DNA of 64,000 nt from Jaltomata sinuosa. Lineage: Eukaryota; Streptophyta; Magnoliopsida; Solanales; Solanaceae. Positions 1-11,069 of the stretch are shown here, one piece after another (position 1 is the first letter of the stretch; every line of letters begins with the position of its first letter). The stretch is taken from assembly GCA_003996215.1 (NCBI GenBank), contig QJPP01003528.1:167465-231464 (forward strand), given 5' to 3'. The notes below the pieces were generated by a model that had not been told where the DNA came from, searched no databases, and was given only the letters and a program-made list of their open reading frames with translations. The position numbers and the translations under genes were made by a program.

Positions 1-391
1 GATTCGTGCTTCAAGACCTTTTGGACTATCCAGACTTAGGGTGAGCTTTTGGCGACCGGAGCTTTGCTTTAGTTTATCTTCTGTATCATATACTTTGTTA
101 CTACTCGAAGACAGTTGTGTATATATTATTTTGGATGCTTCGTACTCTTTATATGTAGTTCCGGCTCTATACTATAATACCAGGTTTTGGGGTTTGATTT
201 AGCTTTCGCATATGTATATACATTCCTATTATCTATCTTTTCATCTGTTCCTTTGCTTTCGCTTGATTATATTATTTATTTCGCTTAACTGTTATCTAGT
301 AGCCCATTACTAACCATTCTGGGCTACGAGGATTGGTTTGCCAGCTGAGGGGTTGTAGGTGCCATCATGACCGAGAAATCGGATCGTGACA
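1..391 (+). repeat. 3' end of a Tekay-like LTR, cut by the window edge
   Basis: The stretch ends in a CGTGACA terminus and matches, in the same orientation, the last 400 bases of the solo LTR at 34332-37852, including the block around 310-390 (wording 'agcccattac...accgagaaatcgg'). The same block appears reverse-complemented at 2067, 47752, 56450 and 62976. The rest of the element lies left of the window, so I cannot tell solo LTR from complete element. Confidence 0.85.
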
Positions 392-1592
392 AAGTCAGTT
401 TTGGATGAAGTTTCAACATGTGTTTGATCATAATTTTTGGAAAATACATTTCACTTTCTTAAAAAAAACATGAAATATGATTTATACCCATAAGTTCTAA
501 AAATATTAAAAACTCATAAGTTTGACATAAAATTATCATTTTCCAATGAACTAGATAATACACTATTCAAAAATTATAACACAATATTTTAATAAAAATT
601 ACTAATAAAATTCACTATGATATTTTATCAAAGCAGTTTCTCTAGGATTTCTTCTTCTACTCTTTGGGCATAACTTGCTCTGTTTAATTGCCGTAAATTC
701 ATCGATTCTTTATAGATAGGAATGGTTTAATGAGAGGTTGATTGGGTAGATAGATTATAGTTGGAGTAATAATTACTGAGTTCTTTTCATAAAATAGAAA
801 AGTTAAGGGTAAGTTTTAAATTCTTAAAAGAACGCAAAAACTAGATTTTGGCCCAAAAATCATTTTTTTCTAGTTTTGGATCTTGAATTTTTTGCTAAAA
901 AATAACAAATTATGGCCGAAGAAATTTTGCCAATTTTTTTTTCAAAAACTACTTGGGATATCTATGGCCAAACAGATCCTAGAAGTTGTCTTCCCTAGTA
1001 AAACAATGTGCTAGTACTTGTTTTTTTACAAAAATTATGTAATTATATCTGTACGACTCCCAAAAGTTGGGGGCCTAAAGCCCAAACTTTACAAGCTTTA
1101 TCTAATAGTTTCCCTGTTAATATTGATGATAACGTGTTATGAGATAACAAATTATTTTCAAAAAAACCAAGAGAATCAGATAAAAAAAAACTTGAAGAGA
1201 GATTCTTATTTCTTCTTGTTTAGAGTGTGTTGGGCCATAAAAGACCATTATTTATAACAAAAATATACTTTGTTATATGCCTTCAAAAACTTGTTATGAT
1301 CTTACAAAATCATCCAAAACTTGTTATAGTCACCACCAATGCAAGTGGATTCATAACAGTATGCTACTTATAATCCATTTTTTAATTGTATCTTATGTCA
1401 CACCCTTATTTTCACCCTATAAAAGAGAAGGAGGTACTTTTTTTTCAAAATTTCTCTTTTAGCGGGTGAAAAGAAAAGGTTGTGGCACCTTATGTTTGAA
1501 GTAGATCATTTTTTTACTTATTTATTTTAATAAATTAAGAAAAAATTATTTTTTTAATATTATCATTATTAATAATTAATTATATAAAATAA
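392..1592. other. A+T-rich intergenic DNA, no gene seen
   Basis: This 1.2 kb is A+T rich with only short, non-conserved open frames. A block near 840-985 ending in 'ggccaaacagatcc' resembles the end of a hAT- or Tourist-type MITE, but I could not find its partner end. A small inverted repeat at 1399-1485 is listed separately. I see no coding evidence. Confidence 0.5.
1399..1485. repeat. short imperfect inverted repeat (foldback)
   Basis: The left arm around 1399-1428 (CACACCC...TTTTCACCC...TAAAAGAGAA) pairs with the right arm around 1452-1485 (TTCTCTTTTAGCGGGTGAAAAG...TTGTGGCAC reversed), leaving a T-rich loop of about 22 bases. The arms pair over roughly 30 bases with a few bulges. It could be a tiny MITE or a small-RNA hairpin; the sequence alone does not decide. 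Confidence 0.6.
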
Positions 1593-2026
1593 TACTCCAT
1601 TCCTTCTAATTTATGTGACACAATTTGAATTTTGAGAGTCAAAAAATTTTCGTGAATTCAAGCATGGATCTTCAATTTTTTTAAAACAAAATTTATATAT
1701 TTGAAAACTACATAAAAAATATACTATAAGAGCCTGTTTGGATTAGCTTATTTTAAGTCCTTTTAAGCTAAAATAACTTTTAAGTACTTTTGTAGTATTT
1801 GGGTAAATTAAAAAAATACTTATAAGCACTTGATTTTAAGCTAAAATGATAAAAAAAAATGGCCTATAAGCAAAAAAGCAAAAATCCAATACAAACAGGC
1901 TCTAAGTCATAATGATTGATAATTTAAAATATTTGATATATGACAAAAATTATAGTCAAAGATAGACTTTTTAAAATCTCAAAATTCGAAAGATATCACA
2001 ATTTAGTAATATAGTAAAACTTGGAT
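1593..2026. mobile_element. MITE (outer), split by a Tourist-like MITE
   Basis: The left arm 'ttatgtgacacaatttgaat' (from about 1611) and continuing 'ttttgagagtc' is mirrored by the right arm at about 1970-2012, whose reverse complement reads 'aaattgtgatatctttcgaa' followed by 'ttttgag'. The terminal 'tactccattcc' resembles the 'ctccctccgtttc' end known in Solanaceae MITEs; the right terminus is degenerate. The inner element at 1730-1902 interrupts it. Exact outer boundaries are uncertain. Confidence 0.6.
1730..1902. mobile_element. Tourist-like MITE, 173 bp
   Basis: The element begins GAGCCTGTTTGGATT and ends AATCCAATACAAACAGGCTC, giving near-perfect terminal inverted repeats of about 15 bases with one mismatch. 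It is flanked by the 3-base duplication TAA (1727-1729 and 1903-1905). A TAA target and such termini are the usual marks of PIF/Harbinger-derived Tourist MITEs. It has no coding capacity. Confidence 0.82.
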
Positions 2027-2066
2027 TTTTAATACATAATTAATAAGGATAATTTAATAAAATAGA

Positions 2067-5000
2067 TGTCACGACCCGATTTCTCGGTCATGATAGAACC
2101 TACAACCCCCCAGTAGGCGAACCAATCACCGTAGCCCAGAACGATTAGTAATGGGTCACATTCTATCAACTATAATGGAAGAATAGTTTAATAAGCGGAA
2201 GCAAGGGAACAAGATGAAGAAAATAGATAACAGGAGTAATATATACAATGCGGAAGCTAAACCAAACCCAAAATCTGGTATCATAGCGTATAAGAGCCGG
2301 ATCTACATAAGGAGTAGAAGGGTCCAAAACAATATATACAAAGTTGTCTCCGAGTATAAATAGAGTACATAACAAGAAGATAAACTAAAATCTAAGCTCC
2401 GATCGCCAGGAGCTCACCCTTAGTCCAGAATATGACAAAAGCAGCTCCTCGCACGAGTCTCCATGAGCTAACGGTGATGGCTCACACTAGGATCTGCACC
2501 AGAAGATGCAGAGTGTAGTATGAGCACCAAATGCGAAGCATAAGGTACCCAGTAGGTATCATAGGCCGACAGGGCACATATAAGATAAAAGCGTAATAAT
2601 AGACAGAATAGAAGCAAGTAGTCACAGAAATCAATGAAAAGTACACAGGATCTAGCCCAGAGGGAAGACAACAGAACAACATAAGAGGCTAGCAAGCAGA
2701 ATATATACACAACAGGCACAGGTGAAAGTAAGAAATAACGCACCTAGGATCCTTGCAATAACAGTATATACATAATAAGTTTTAGAAATGAACGGTATAC
2801 CGGTAACCTCAAGCACAAGGAAAGGAAGAGGAGAGTAAAGATAGGCATGCTCGGAAATAGGAATCAATAACCCAACTAATCATACCAATCATAAATCCAA
2901 CAAGTAACAACTTAGCCGTATATAATCTTTTAAGCATAACCATAACAGGGGATAACACCACGATAAAGTAACGAGAGGCTACCTACAGTCACCCGGCCGC
3001 CCATACGACCGAGGAACGCAAACAAGTGAAAACAAAACCCTCCGGCCGCCCATACAACCGGAGCGTACACTCAACAAACAGCAAACAAGAGTGGAACCTA
3101 AAACACTGAATGATATGATGCATCATAACCTCAGGGTGGAATAAAAACTCTGTACGTACCTCCTCCGGTGCCGATCAGGCCCAGCAGGTAGGTTCTATGG
3201 AAGGACACTGCCCGTATACCTCTACTCCGTCGTATACCCTCCCTCCGTCACATGTAGCCCAAAGCCCCAGGCTTAGAACTACAAGGTTCATGGAGGTGCC
3301 GGACCCCATACTAAAATTCAGTATCAAAACATATCATCCGGAAGCAAGTTCGGGTTCAAGATAGAGACCGAGTCTCGAATATGCATGCCCAGACCCTGTC
3401 CAGGACTAAAGTAGTGGGAAAAATATCTCACCCCCCCCAAGGGTTCCCCGGCGTAACTGGGTCTAAACAATAGAAAGTCATCTCAGGTGCTCGGTTCGAT
3501 CGAGACTAAAAATCATCCCAAATCAGTAAAAAACTCAACTAGCACCCCGGCCCTACCGAGTCTAGCATTAATAGTAAAACTGGTGATAGAAATTATAATT
3601 TAACTTTCTTTTACACCAAGAAGATCCACAAGTTTAGTCAAACCATTTTCAATTCATTTCCATCAAAAACGGGCCCCCGGGGCCATGCAAAGTTTAGAAA
3701 ACAATTTCAGTAGGCCCGAAGCCAAAACCATAATAAAATATGGATAAATCCTCTTTATATGCATGAAAATGAATGATCAACACAAATAGCCTCCCAATAG
3801 CTCACAATCGACCTATCGGTCCTGCACAGGCCCACAACTACTCAGTCAGCATAACCAGCCTAGAAGGATATTTCTATGTCTGGGACTCGCGGACATTTTC
3901 AATAACCCACCTTGTATGTTCCAGAGTCAACAAGGCCTCACCGGCCACAAGGGTGAATAAAACGCATCAAGCAAGTACTACAAGCATCGGAGGAAGGAAA
4001 GTAGGCACACATGAATAAAGCGGTCAAGGTCTGTGGTACCAACCTAATAATCCAATCCAAGGATGTCAGCTAGTACAATTTTATTCGATATATGCTAAGT
4101 CTAAGGATTTTAGACCGTAACCTACTTGTCATCCGATGACAAGCTGCTGGGACAACAAAATCCAAGACTGAATCGCTCTGAAAAACCCCGAACAATAATC
4201 ATACTATCAAAAACATAAATAATACATCAAGGCGAGTCAAACGATACTCATATTGCTACAATTGAAGCCGGGTCAAAATTTGAGTGAAAAGCGGGCCTAC
4301 GGGGCCCTCTACCCAAAACAAAAAACAAAAAGAAGAACGATGACCACAACGATGCCAAGAAGGCATGCTCCAAAATTGCGCACAATTGGCCAAGAGAAGG
4401 GCGCCAAAACAACCCGCTCAAGTTGAGGTTTAAATATAGAATTTTAAGAATAAACAACGGAAATTAGGCAAGGATTACTTACCAAAATGATGGAATTTTA
4501 AGCCAAGACGGATAACTCTTCAATCCCACGAACATGCAAGATCTATGAGGCAGCCACTAAAATAAATTCCAAGCTTGGGATATGAGCAACAATGTAGGAT
4601 TTTAGAGGAAAACAAAAGAAAGCAAGTTGGGCAAGATGACTTACCAAGAGACGGAGAAGCATGGATTTATGATGAACAAAAATTTACCCAAGGTTAGAAC
4701 TAGTTTTGGAGCAATTTGGGAGAGTGTATAAATGTTTTAGAGTGAGAAAGTTGGGAGAAAATGGCTGAAAAAATGAAGAAGGGACTTAAATAGTTGTTGG
4801 TCGCTGGTCAGCGCCATTGGCGCTAAACCAGCGCCATCATGCACAAGGGAGCCAAGCGCCAAGGCGCCATCGCGCTGGCCGGCTGCAGGCGCTGAGGCGC
4901 GATCACGCTGGCCTTGGCGCGATTGTGCTGAAGGGCTGGCCTGCACTAAAATCTGTAACTTTTTCAAAACTCCACGGGGCATTCCTGGAAAAATCAGAAA

Positions 5001-5632
5001 CCGATATTCAAAAACCAACAATGTTGATAGAGTGGAAACGACATTCCAAACTCAATGGAATCGATGAAACTTACATACGAGGTCGTTTCGGAGAAATGTT
5101 GATCATTTTGGAGAAATGTTGACCCAAGTCAACACTAACTAATAAGAACCCAAAGGATTAAAATGAGCCTGGCTCACCCGGGACCCAAACCAACTACCTT
5201 CCTTACCCAAACTCTTCATTCTGGAGTTGATGAAATTGTCAGATTTTGAAATCCGACACTCCAATCATCGAAAGCCACCCAAAGTTATACTTTCAACTCT
5301 AAATGGCATGAAAATAAGAAAACACAATGCAAAACCCACACCAGAAGTTCTCAGGCCTCAACTGAAGGTCTAACTAGACCAAAATCAATTCTACGGAGCT
5401 ATCGGAATTGTCAGAATTCAATTCCGAGCACATTATCTAAGAATATTGACTTAAGTCAATGATATTCTAAGTTAAAGCTCTAAAACATGCAAATGGCCAA
5501 AACGACCAAATGAACGACCAGGGCACCAAACTACCGGTCCCAGCAAGTTATAAATGACTTGGGACCGTTACAGGAAAGCTCTAACAGTACAATGAATACG
5601 CAAATGCGAAGATGATCGAAAGGGTCATGACA
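2067..5632 (-). mobile_element. solo LTR of a Tekay/Del-like chromovirus, 3,566 bp
   Basis: The unit runs TGTCACGACC... to ...GGTCATGACA on the plus strand and is flanked by a perfect 5-base duplication ATAGA (2062-2066 and 5633-5637). It is colinear over its length with the LTRs of the complete element at 47752-59873, but has no internal region, so it is a solo LTR formed by LTR-LTR recombination (inference from family knowledge). Orientation is minus. U3 contains W-box palindromes at 5118-5133 and 5455-5470, a palindromic word array at 4798-4940 and a TATA-like box at 4785-4792 (minus). Short open frames inside it are not genes. Confidence 0.93.
4798..4940 (-). promoter_or_regulatory. U3 array of GC-rich palindromic words
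   Basis: About ten overlapping copies of words such as CAGCGCC, GGCGCT, AAGGCGCC and GAGGCGCGATC occur in 140 bases, in both orientations, in otherwise A+T-rich DNA. The array lies immediately upstream (minus orientation) of the TATA-like CTTAAATA complement at 4785-4792. The related solo LTR has the same kind of array at 34985-35146. Function is unknown; hairpins or protein-binding sites are possible. Confidence 0.65.
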
Positions 5633-5953
5633 ATAGATCCCTAATATATGTAGTCTCTTGAAAGAGTGTCAAGTTAAAAAGAAGCATGTAAAACAAAAAG
5701 GAAGTTAAAAGGTAAAGTTCTAGAAAGAAGAGTACTTGAGAAGTTAAAAGGTTTTGGAAACTAATATTCTCTCGGTTTCAATTAGTTTGACCTATTTTGA
5801 CTCGGTATAAAGTTTTTAAAAAAAATTGAATCTTGTGGTCTTAAATTAAAGATATATCAAATGTACCAAAAAGCCCTTTAATCAAAAACAAGTAAAATAT
5901 AATAATATAGTACTATAGTTTCCTCCCTATGATGACTGAACCATAGATTACTT

Positions 5954-8262
5954 ATGTCTATGGTGGCAGCCAGCCAGCCACCAGTGGTGATTGGCCCGTC
6001 TCTCTCTTTGACAGTTTTTCCTATGCTTGGAGAGAATTCAAATTGTAATAATATTGCTAATTCAACTAATAAGTGTGTGGACACAATAAAGAATGTGGAA
6101 AACACTTTACAACTGCACAAAACTCTAGAGGCAATTCCTTGCAGATCAGTCACAATTGTTGATGGAGCACCCAGAATCAAATGGACAAAATCAGAGGTTG
6201 AACGAATAAATGTAATGGAAAATCTTCAATATGCTATAGTTGGGAAATTTTCTATGGATGGCCTGATCTGGAGTTTCTCTATAAGGCTATCCCGGTGCAG
6301 TGTGCATAAAAGGAGATAGTAAAATTGGGCTATTTCATAATCGACATATTCGTATACGACTCACACTAATAGAGGATTTTATCAACCTAGTCTCAAAGGG
6401 AGCTTATTATATTACAGATAAGGAAGGGTATTCTTATCTTATGAGAATCCGTATATATGATGTGGGATTTAAGGTTGAAGAAGAAACTACAAAAGCAATG
6501 GCATGGATTTCCTTCCCGAATTTACTCCCCACTTTCGTTGTGAAGGAGTCACACTTCTCTCTAGCTTCAGCTATAGGCAAACCCCTACAACTAGATCTTG
6601 CCACCATTAACAAAACTCGACCAAGTTATGCAAGGGTCAAGGTTATGGTGGATTTGGTGGCAGATCTGCCAAAAATAGTGCTGATGGATATTGAAAACGA
6701 AGAAATAGGAGAAGTAAGGACTGAAACAGTGAACATCAAATATGATTTTCTTCCAAAGTACTCTGTAAAATGCAAGCTGCAAGGACATGATAAAACTTAC
6801 TGTAGAATTCTAAATCCTGAATTAGTGAGAAAGAATTATAATGATAAGGCAAGGGGGGAAATTAGCTCACTTATAATGATAAGGCTAGGGAGGAAATTAG
6901 CTCACGAGAGATAGTTACCAATAGTTTCAAGCAATATCAACAAGGAAATGCAAGGATCTTCTCCAGTGGTAAAGTAGTAGAAGACTCAGGCACCTGGCAT
7001 GTTGTACGAGATAGGAGAGTCTTTAAAAAAAACCTCAACTAGAAGTAAAGGGGACGATTGGGGAGATGAGGGTTGAAAACAAATATGATTCCTTAATGGA
7101 GGATGACACAAAGGAGCATAATGCAGACGATATCAATCACAACAACAAGGTGAAGGAGAATCAGAATACTCATATTGCTAGCACAAGCAACAAGGAAACA
7201 AAACAACAAGGCCTAATTGATACAAAGTAGAAGATAGGGGAAAATAAGACAACAAATGATAAAATTGTGCAACCAGAATATGCCAAGGCATGGATTGAAA
7301 GCTCTTTTGGTAAGGTTTTATACACTATTGCAACGACTACTGATAGGGGTAAGCATCAGTCAGAAAAAAGGTAGAAACAAGGGAAGGGACTATGCATACA
7401 TCTAATCATCCTCAACACGAAAACATTGTTGATAATTGCATCGTAACCAGCTCCAGGAGGAATTAGCAGATAACATAAAAGTGACTCAACATGGGAAATG
7501 AGAATATACCTTTTATTCTAATTGATGCAGCAGCAGACCACAGTAAAGCAGCCCAAGTGGTGTCATCTCCAGCAAAGCAATAACTAAAAGAGGATGATAC
7601 TGAATCAATGAGAAATTTAGTTCCAGTAGGTCATAGGAATATGGGATTTGCTGATTTAAATACACAAAGGGATATAATTGTCACATCTACCAATCAGCAA
7701 CAAGAGTGGGCATCAGAAAAGAATAATAGGGAGGCAACAAGTCCATCTGATGGACAATTTTTTAAAGAAAAGGATCTAATGAATGTGGACAAGCATGAAA
7801 AGAATTTTGACAACAAGCAAGAAAGTCCCAAAATTATAATTTCTAGGGGGAGAACAAAAAGATGCAGATATGGAAGCAAATGAGAAGGACAATCAGACCA
7901 AAAGCAGAAATCCACTAGCTATTGTAGAAGTGCCAACAATTGTTCAAACAGATGAAACAAAAATAGTGGTCCAACATGTGCAGTCTCCTAACCAAATTTT
8001 GCATGAAATAATTACACATACCATGGAGGAAGTGAAGGATGAAGATACCAACAAGAATAAGGAGAAGAAAGGAATGGAATATTACAATGTGGAGCTTCTT
8101 ATAGACAAGGCAGCTAAGGGTGCAGATTTATCTCCAAAGATAATCAAAGCTATTAAAAGGGGGAAGAAACAAAGTAACTCAGAAGGTATTCAACCTACCA
8201 GAAATTACCAAAGAGAGGTAACAATACAATGTATCTCAATGACCATGAAATCCTTTATTTGA
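5954..8262 (+). pseudogene. LINE ORF1 relic (DUF4283-like, zinc knuckle)
   Basis: The first protein of the plant L1 element, an RNA-binding gag-like protein. The ATG at 5954 opens with MSMVAASQPP. The frame shifts near 6300; the continuing frame (6300-6914) carries the DUF4283-type block with MAWISFPNLLPTF and KPLQLDLATINKTRP, then the zinc knuckle CKLQGHDKTYC (one cysteine replaced by L-Q spacing changes, so degraded). A 35-base tandem duplication (6836-6905) then throws the frame again. A low-complexity, Lys/Asn/Glu-rich C-terminal part continues in fragments to 8262 with several stops (for example at 7228-7230). Identification rests on the family's characteristic motifs; no product is expected today. 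Confidence 0.85.
6836..6905 (+). repeat. 35-bp tandem duplication inside LINE ORF1
   Basis: Two adjacent copies of a 35-base unit (6836-6870 and 6871-6905), both starting TTATAATGATAAGGC and ending ATTAGCTCAC, differ at only two or three bases. Because 35 is not a multiple of three, the second copy shifts ORF1 out of frame just after the zinc knuckle. Confidence 0.88.
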
Positions 8263-8772
8263 AATATCAGGCCTGTAAAGACTCAGAAAGCTTTTCAAAA
8301 GGTTCAAATATTGCATAAACATCACAATTTACTTTTATTGCTTTACTAGAACCCTTTCAAAATGCTAGACAAATAACAAATACAGGAGAAGAATAGGGAT
8401 GCCATTTGCCAAAGCAAATTGTAATGGAAAAAATTGGTATTTCATTAATGAGGAGCTGGATGTAGAAGTTGTTATGGATACTGTACAATAAGTCACTTTG
8501 AAGTTGCATAATCTATCCTTGGACAAGTAGTTCTATGTTACTATTGTATATGCTAAATGTGACCCAACACAAAGACTATCTCTTTGGGAAGACATTTAGC
8601 AATTATCCAATTAGATTCAAAAATCGTGGATCATTGGAGGGGATTTTAAGATGGTACTGAATGAGGAAGAGAAAATAGAGGGGTTCCCAGTTCATGATGA
8701 TGACTATGAAGAATTTACATGTTGTATTGACTCATGTGACATTTCTGAAGTCAATTTAAGAGGCAATCCTTT
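8255..8772 (+). pseudogene. LINE ORF2 relic, N-terminal endonuclease part
   Basis: Start of the apurinic-like endonuclease that nicks target DNA for target-primed reverse transcription. Recognisable pieces, in shifting frames, include WNIRPV (about 8260), FIALLEPFQN (about 8334-8364), NCNGKNWYF and the IIGGDFKMV block at about 8631-8655, where plant L1 endonucleases usually have GDFN. Several TAG/TAA codons interrupt it. The frame ends at NPF, where the chromovirus entered: the codons CCT TTT overlap the duplicated CCTTT. The continuation is at 17841. Confidence 0.82.
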
Positions 8773-10842
8773 TGTCACCCCCCGAGGTTACCCCCTAGAT
8801 GTAACACGGGACTCGGAACCACAAGGATCGCAAGCTAACTCTTGGTCGTAGTATTCTCAAGCATAACAAAGAAATAAGCGGAAGCATAATACGGAAATCC
8901 AATAAGGAAACATCAATAAGGGTCTAAGGGTCACATACATACAATATCCAACGAAAGAAACTCGAATACAAACTATGTCTGAGAGCCTCTAGTCATAACA
9001 ACAAGAGTTGCTAGGACAAGACCCTAGCTAACTCAGAATATATAAGTGAAGCTAACATAAGGAAAATCATAACTAGTCCTCGAACCATGAGGACTCACCA
9101 CGGCTGACGAAGGATGTGGCCTGAGACTCTAGCCACGAAGCTGTGAAGGAGTACCTGAGTCTGCATCATAAAAAGATGCAGCGCAATATGCGTTAGTACT
9201 ATGGAATGTACTAAGTATGTGAGCGATGCATAGGTAAGGAAAACATGCCTTAAAAATGTACTTCGAACATAATTCGAGCATAATGAAATATCATGAAAAG
9301 ATATCAATATGAAAAGCTAAATCATAAGGCAAAAGCCAACTTCAAGGTGATAGTTCATGAAAAGTTCATAAAGCTTAGAAAACTTGAAATTATGACATAC
9401 GGGAGTTTCTTATAACCAACATGAGACCACGTGAGCTACGTGGAATCTAACTATATAACCTCAGTTAGAAAATCTTACTTTGAACCCTGCCAAGGAACAA
9501 GCCACCATATCCAACTATATAACCCTAGTTGGCAAAGTTGTCCTATGCCCCGCTAAGGCAAGGACACCATACATAAAGACGTGGATCCACTCTCATAAGC
9601 CTTTAAATCACATATCATATCATATCATGACCTATGCTGACAATGTAGTTTATGCGACTAAGGGTACTCTCACCCCTATCATCTCGGTGCTAAATACTAC
9701 TCCCAAAACATGCACGTGTAGCTCATAATCATAAAGGCATACTCTCATGCCAAATCTTATTCATAAGCATGAAAACACATCGGGTATCATGCAACTTTCT
9801 TATCATAGTTCGTAAAGCTTAGCATAGCCATAATTCAAATACATGCTTTTCTTTCTAAATTCATACTTAAAGAATTAGGCATGCATATTTCATAAATACA
9901 TAAAGGTCATGATATCTAATCATGCCAAGTTTCTCTTGAAAACATGCAAATTCATGGGTTCATGCTAGAAATCCACTTTCATGCTTGGGCTTTCAAAATC
10001 AATAAGGAAATCATAATCAAATCATGAGAAATCAATAAGAAACCATGAATTTAAACATAGGAACTGATTTCATAAACTTTCCCCAATTTAGATCAAAACC
10101 CTAATTTCATAAGCTCATATATCAACATAAGAATTGGGGATTTTGGGCACAAGGGTCGAAGGAACCCATTGCTAAAGACCCACATACCTTGGTGAAAGAT
10201 TACCCACTTGATTGGAAAAGATTTTGGAGACTTGACTTGGAGCTTGAGACTTGAGCTTGAGAGAAGAATTTCCATTTTGGGTGAAGAATGAGATGCTTAG
10301 GATAGACTTAGGGTAATATGGGTGAAAACCCTTCTAAAAGTAGTCAAAATGACTTCACTTAATTCATAATAGGGTGGGAAATGACCAAAGTACCCCTAGG
10401 ATTTAATTAAAAGAAAGCTGGAAATTTGGTCAACTTCAGTGACCACGAGTGGAGTCTACGATCGTAGACTTTTCCACGACTCGTAGACTGCTAGTCGTGG
10501 AAGCTGCACAAAATTTAACCTGCAGGGAACTTTCTACAGTTCAACAAGATGACTCGTGAAAACTTCCACGAGTCGTAGAACCTAATCGTGGAACTCAAGG
10601 GAGTTTGACTGATCTCTGATCGACTTTCATGAGTCAATAGTATGACTCGTAGAAACTTCTATGAGTTGTGGAAGTGACTCGTGGTGGTCAGTACTAAGGT
10701 TGGTCTGAAGGACTGGGATCACGAGTCACTCCCACGACTCGTGGAACCTTCCACGAGTCATGAACTTGACCCGTGGTTCCTGGAACTTGGATTTTGTGAA
10801 GTTTTCATCTTGGATAGCTGGATATGTGAACGGGGTATTACA
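8773..10842 (-). repeat. 3' LTR of chromovirus 1 (left copy)
   Basis: Starts TGTCACCCCCCGAGG and ends GGGGTATTACA on the plus strand; colinear with 15767-17840 along its whole length with scattered, mainly C/T and G/A, differences and small indels. In the minus orientation it is the downstream LTR, next to the polypurine tract. Confidence 0.95.
10440..10790 (-). promoter_or_regulatory. U3 array of CACGAGTC/GACTCGTG words (left LTR)
   Basis: At least a dozen copies of the palindromic pair CCACGAGTC and GACTCGTGG, plus variants with CTACGA/TCGTAG, fill about 350 bases near the 5' end of the LTR in its own (minus) orientation. Neighbouring words can pair with each other. The other LTR has the same array at 17438-17790. 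It occupies the position where a U3 enhancer would lie; that role is inference. Confidence 0.7.
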
Positions 10843-10856
10843 ATATCCCCCCTTGC
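10843..10856 (-). other. polypurine tract of chromovirus 1
   Basis: Directly inside the left LTR the plus strand reads ATATCCCCCCTTGC, so the minus strand carries a purine run AAGGGGGGATAT abutting the LTR, as expected for the plus-strand primer. Confidence 0.8.
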
Positions 10857-11069
10857 GATCATTCATCTTGGAATGAAGGCTAGACAAGGGAAACTAAGGG
10901 GAAAACAGCCCAACCAAATATCAAAACATAGAAATCAAGGGGTAATCATAAAACCAAAACTTTTCAACTTGAAAACATGATAAACTAACTTCATAAACTT
11001 GGATGCATGCTAAAATCATGATCGGGACTGACGGAGTAGAATCGGAGGGACACACTAAGGAGAAAACTA

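Noticed and set aside
840..985. Second possible MITE ending 'ggccaaacagatcc'
   Set aside because: No matching opposite end or target duplication could be found by eye.
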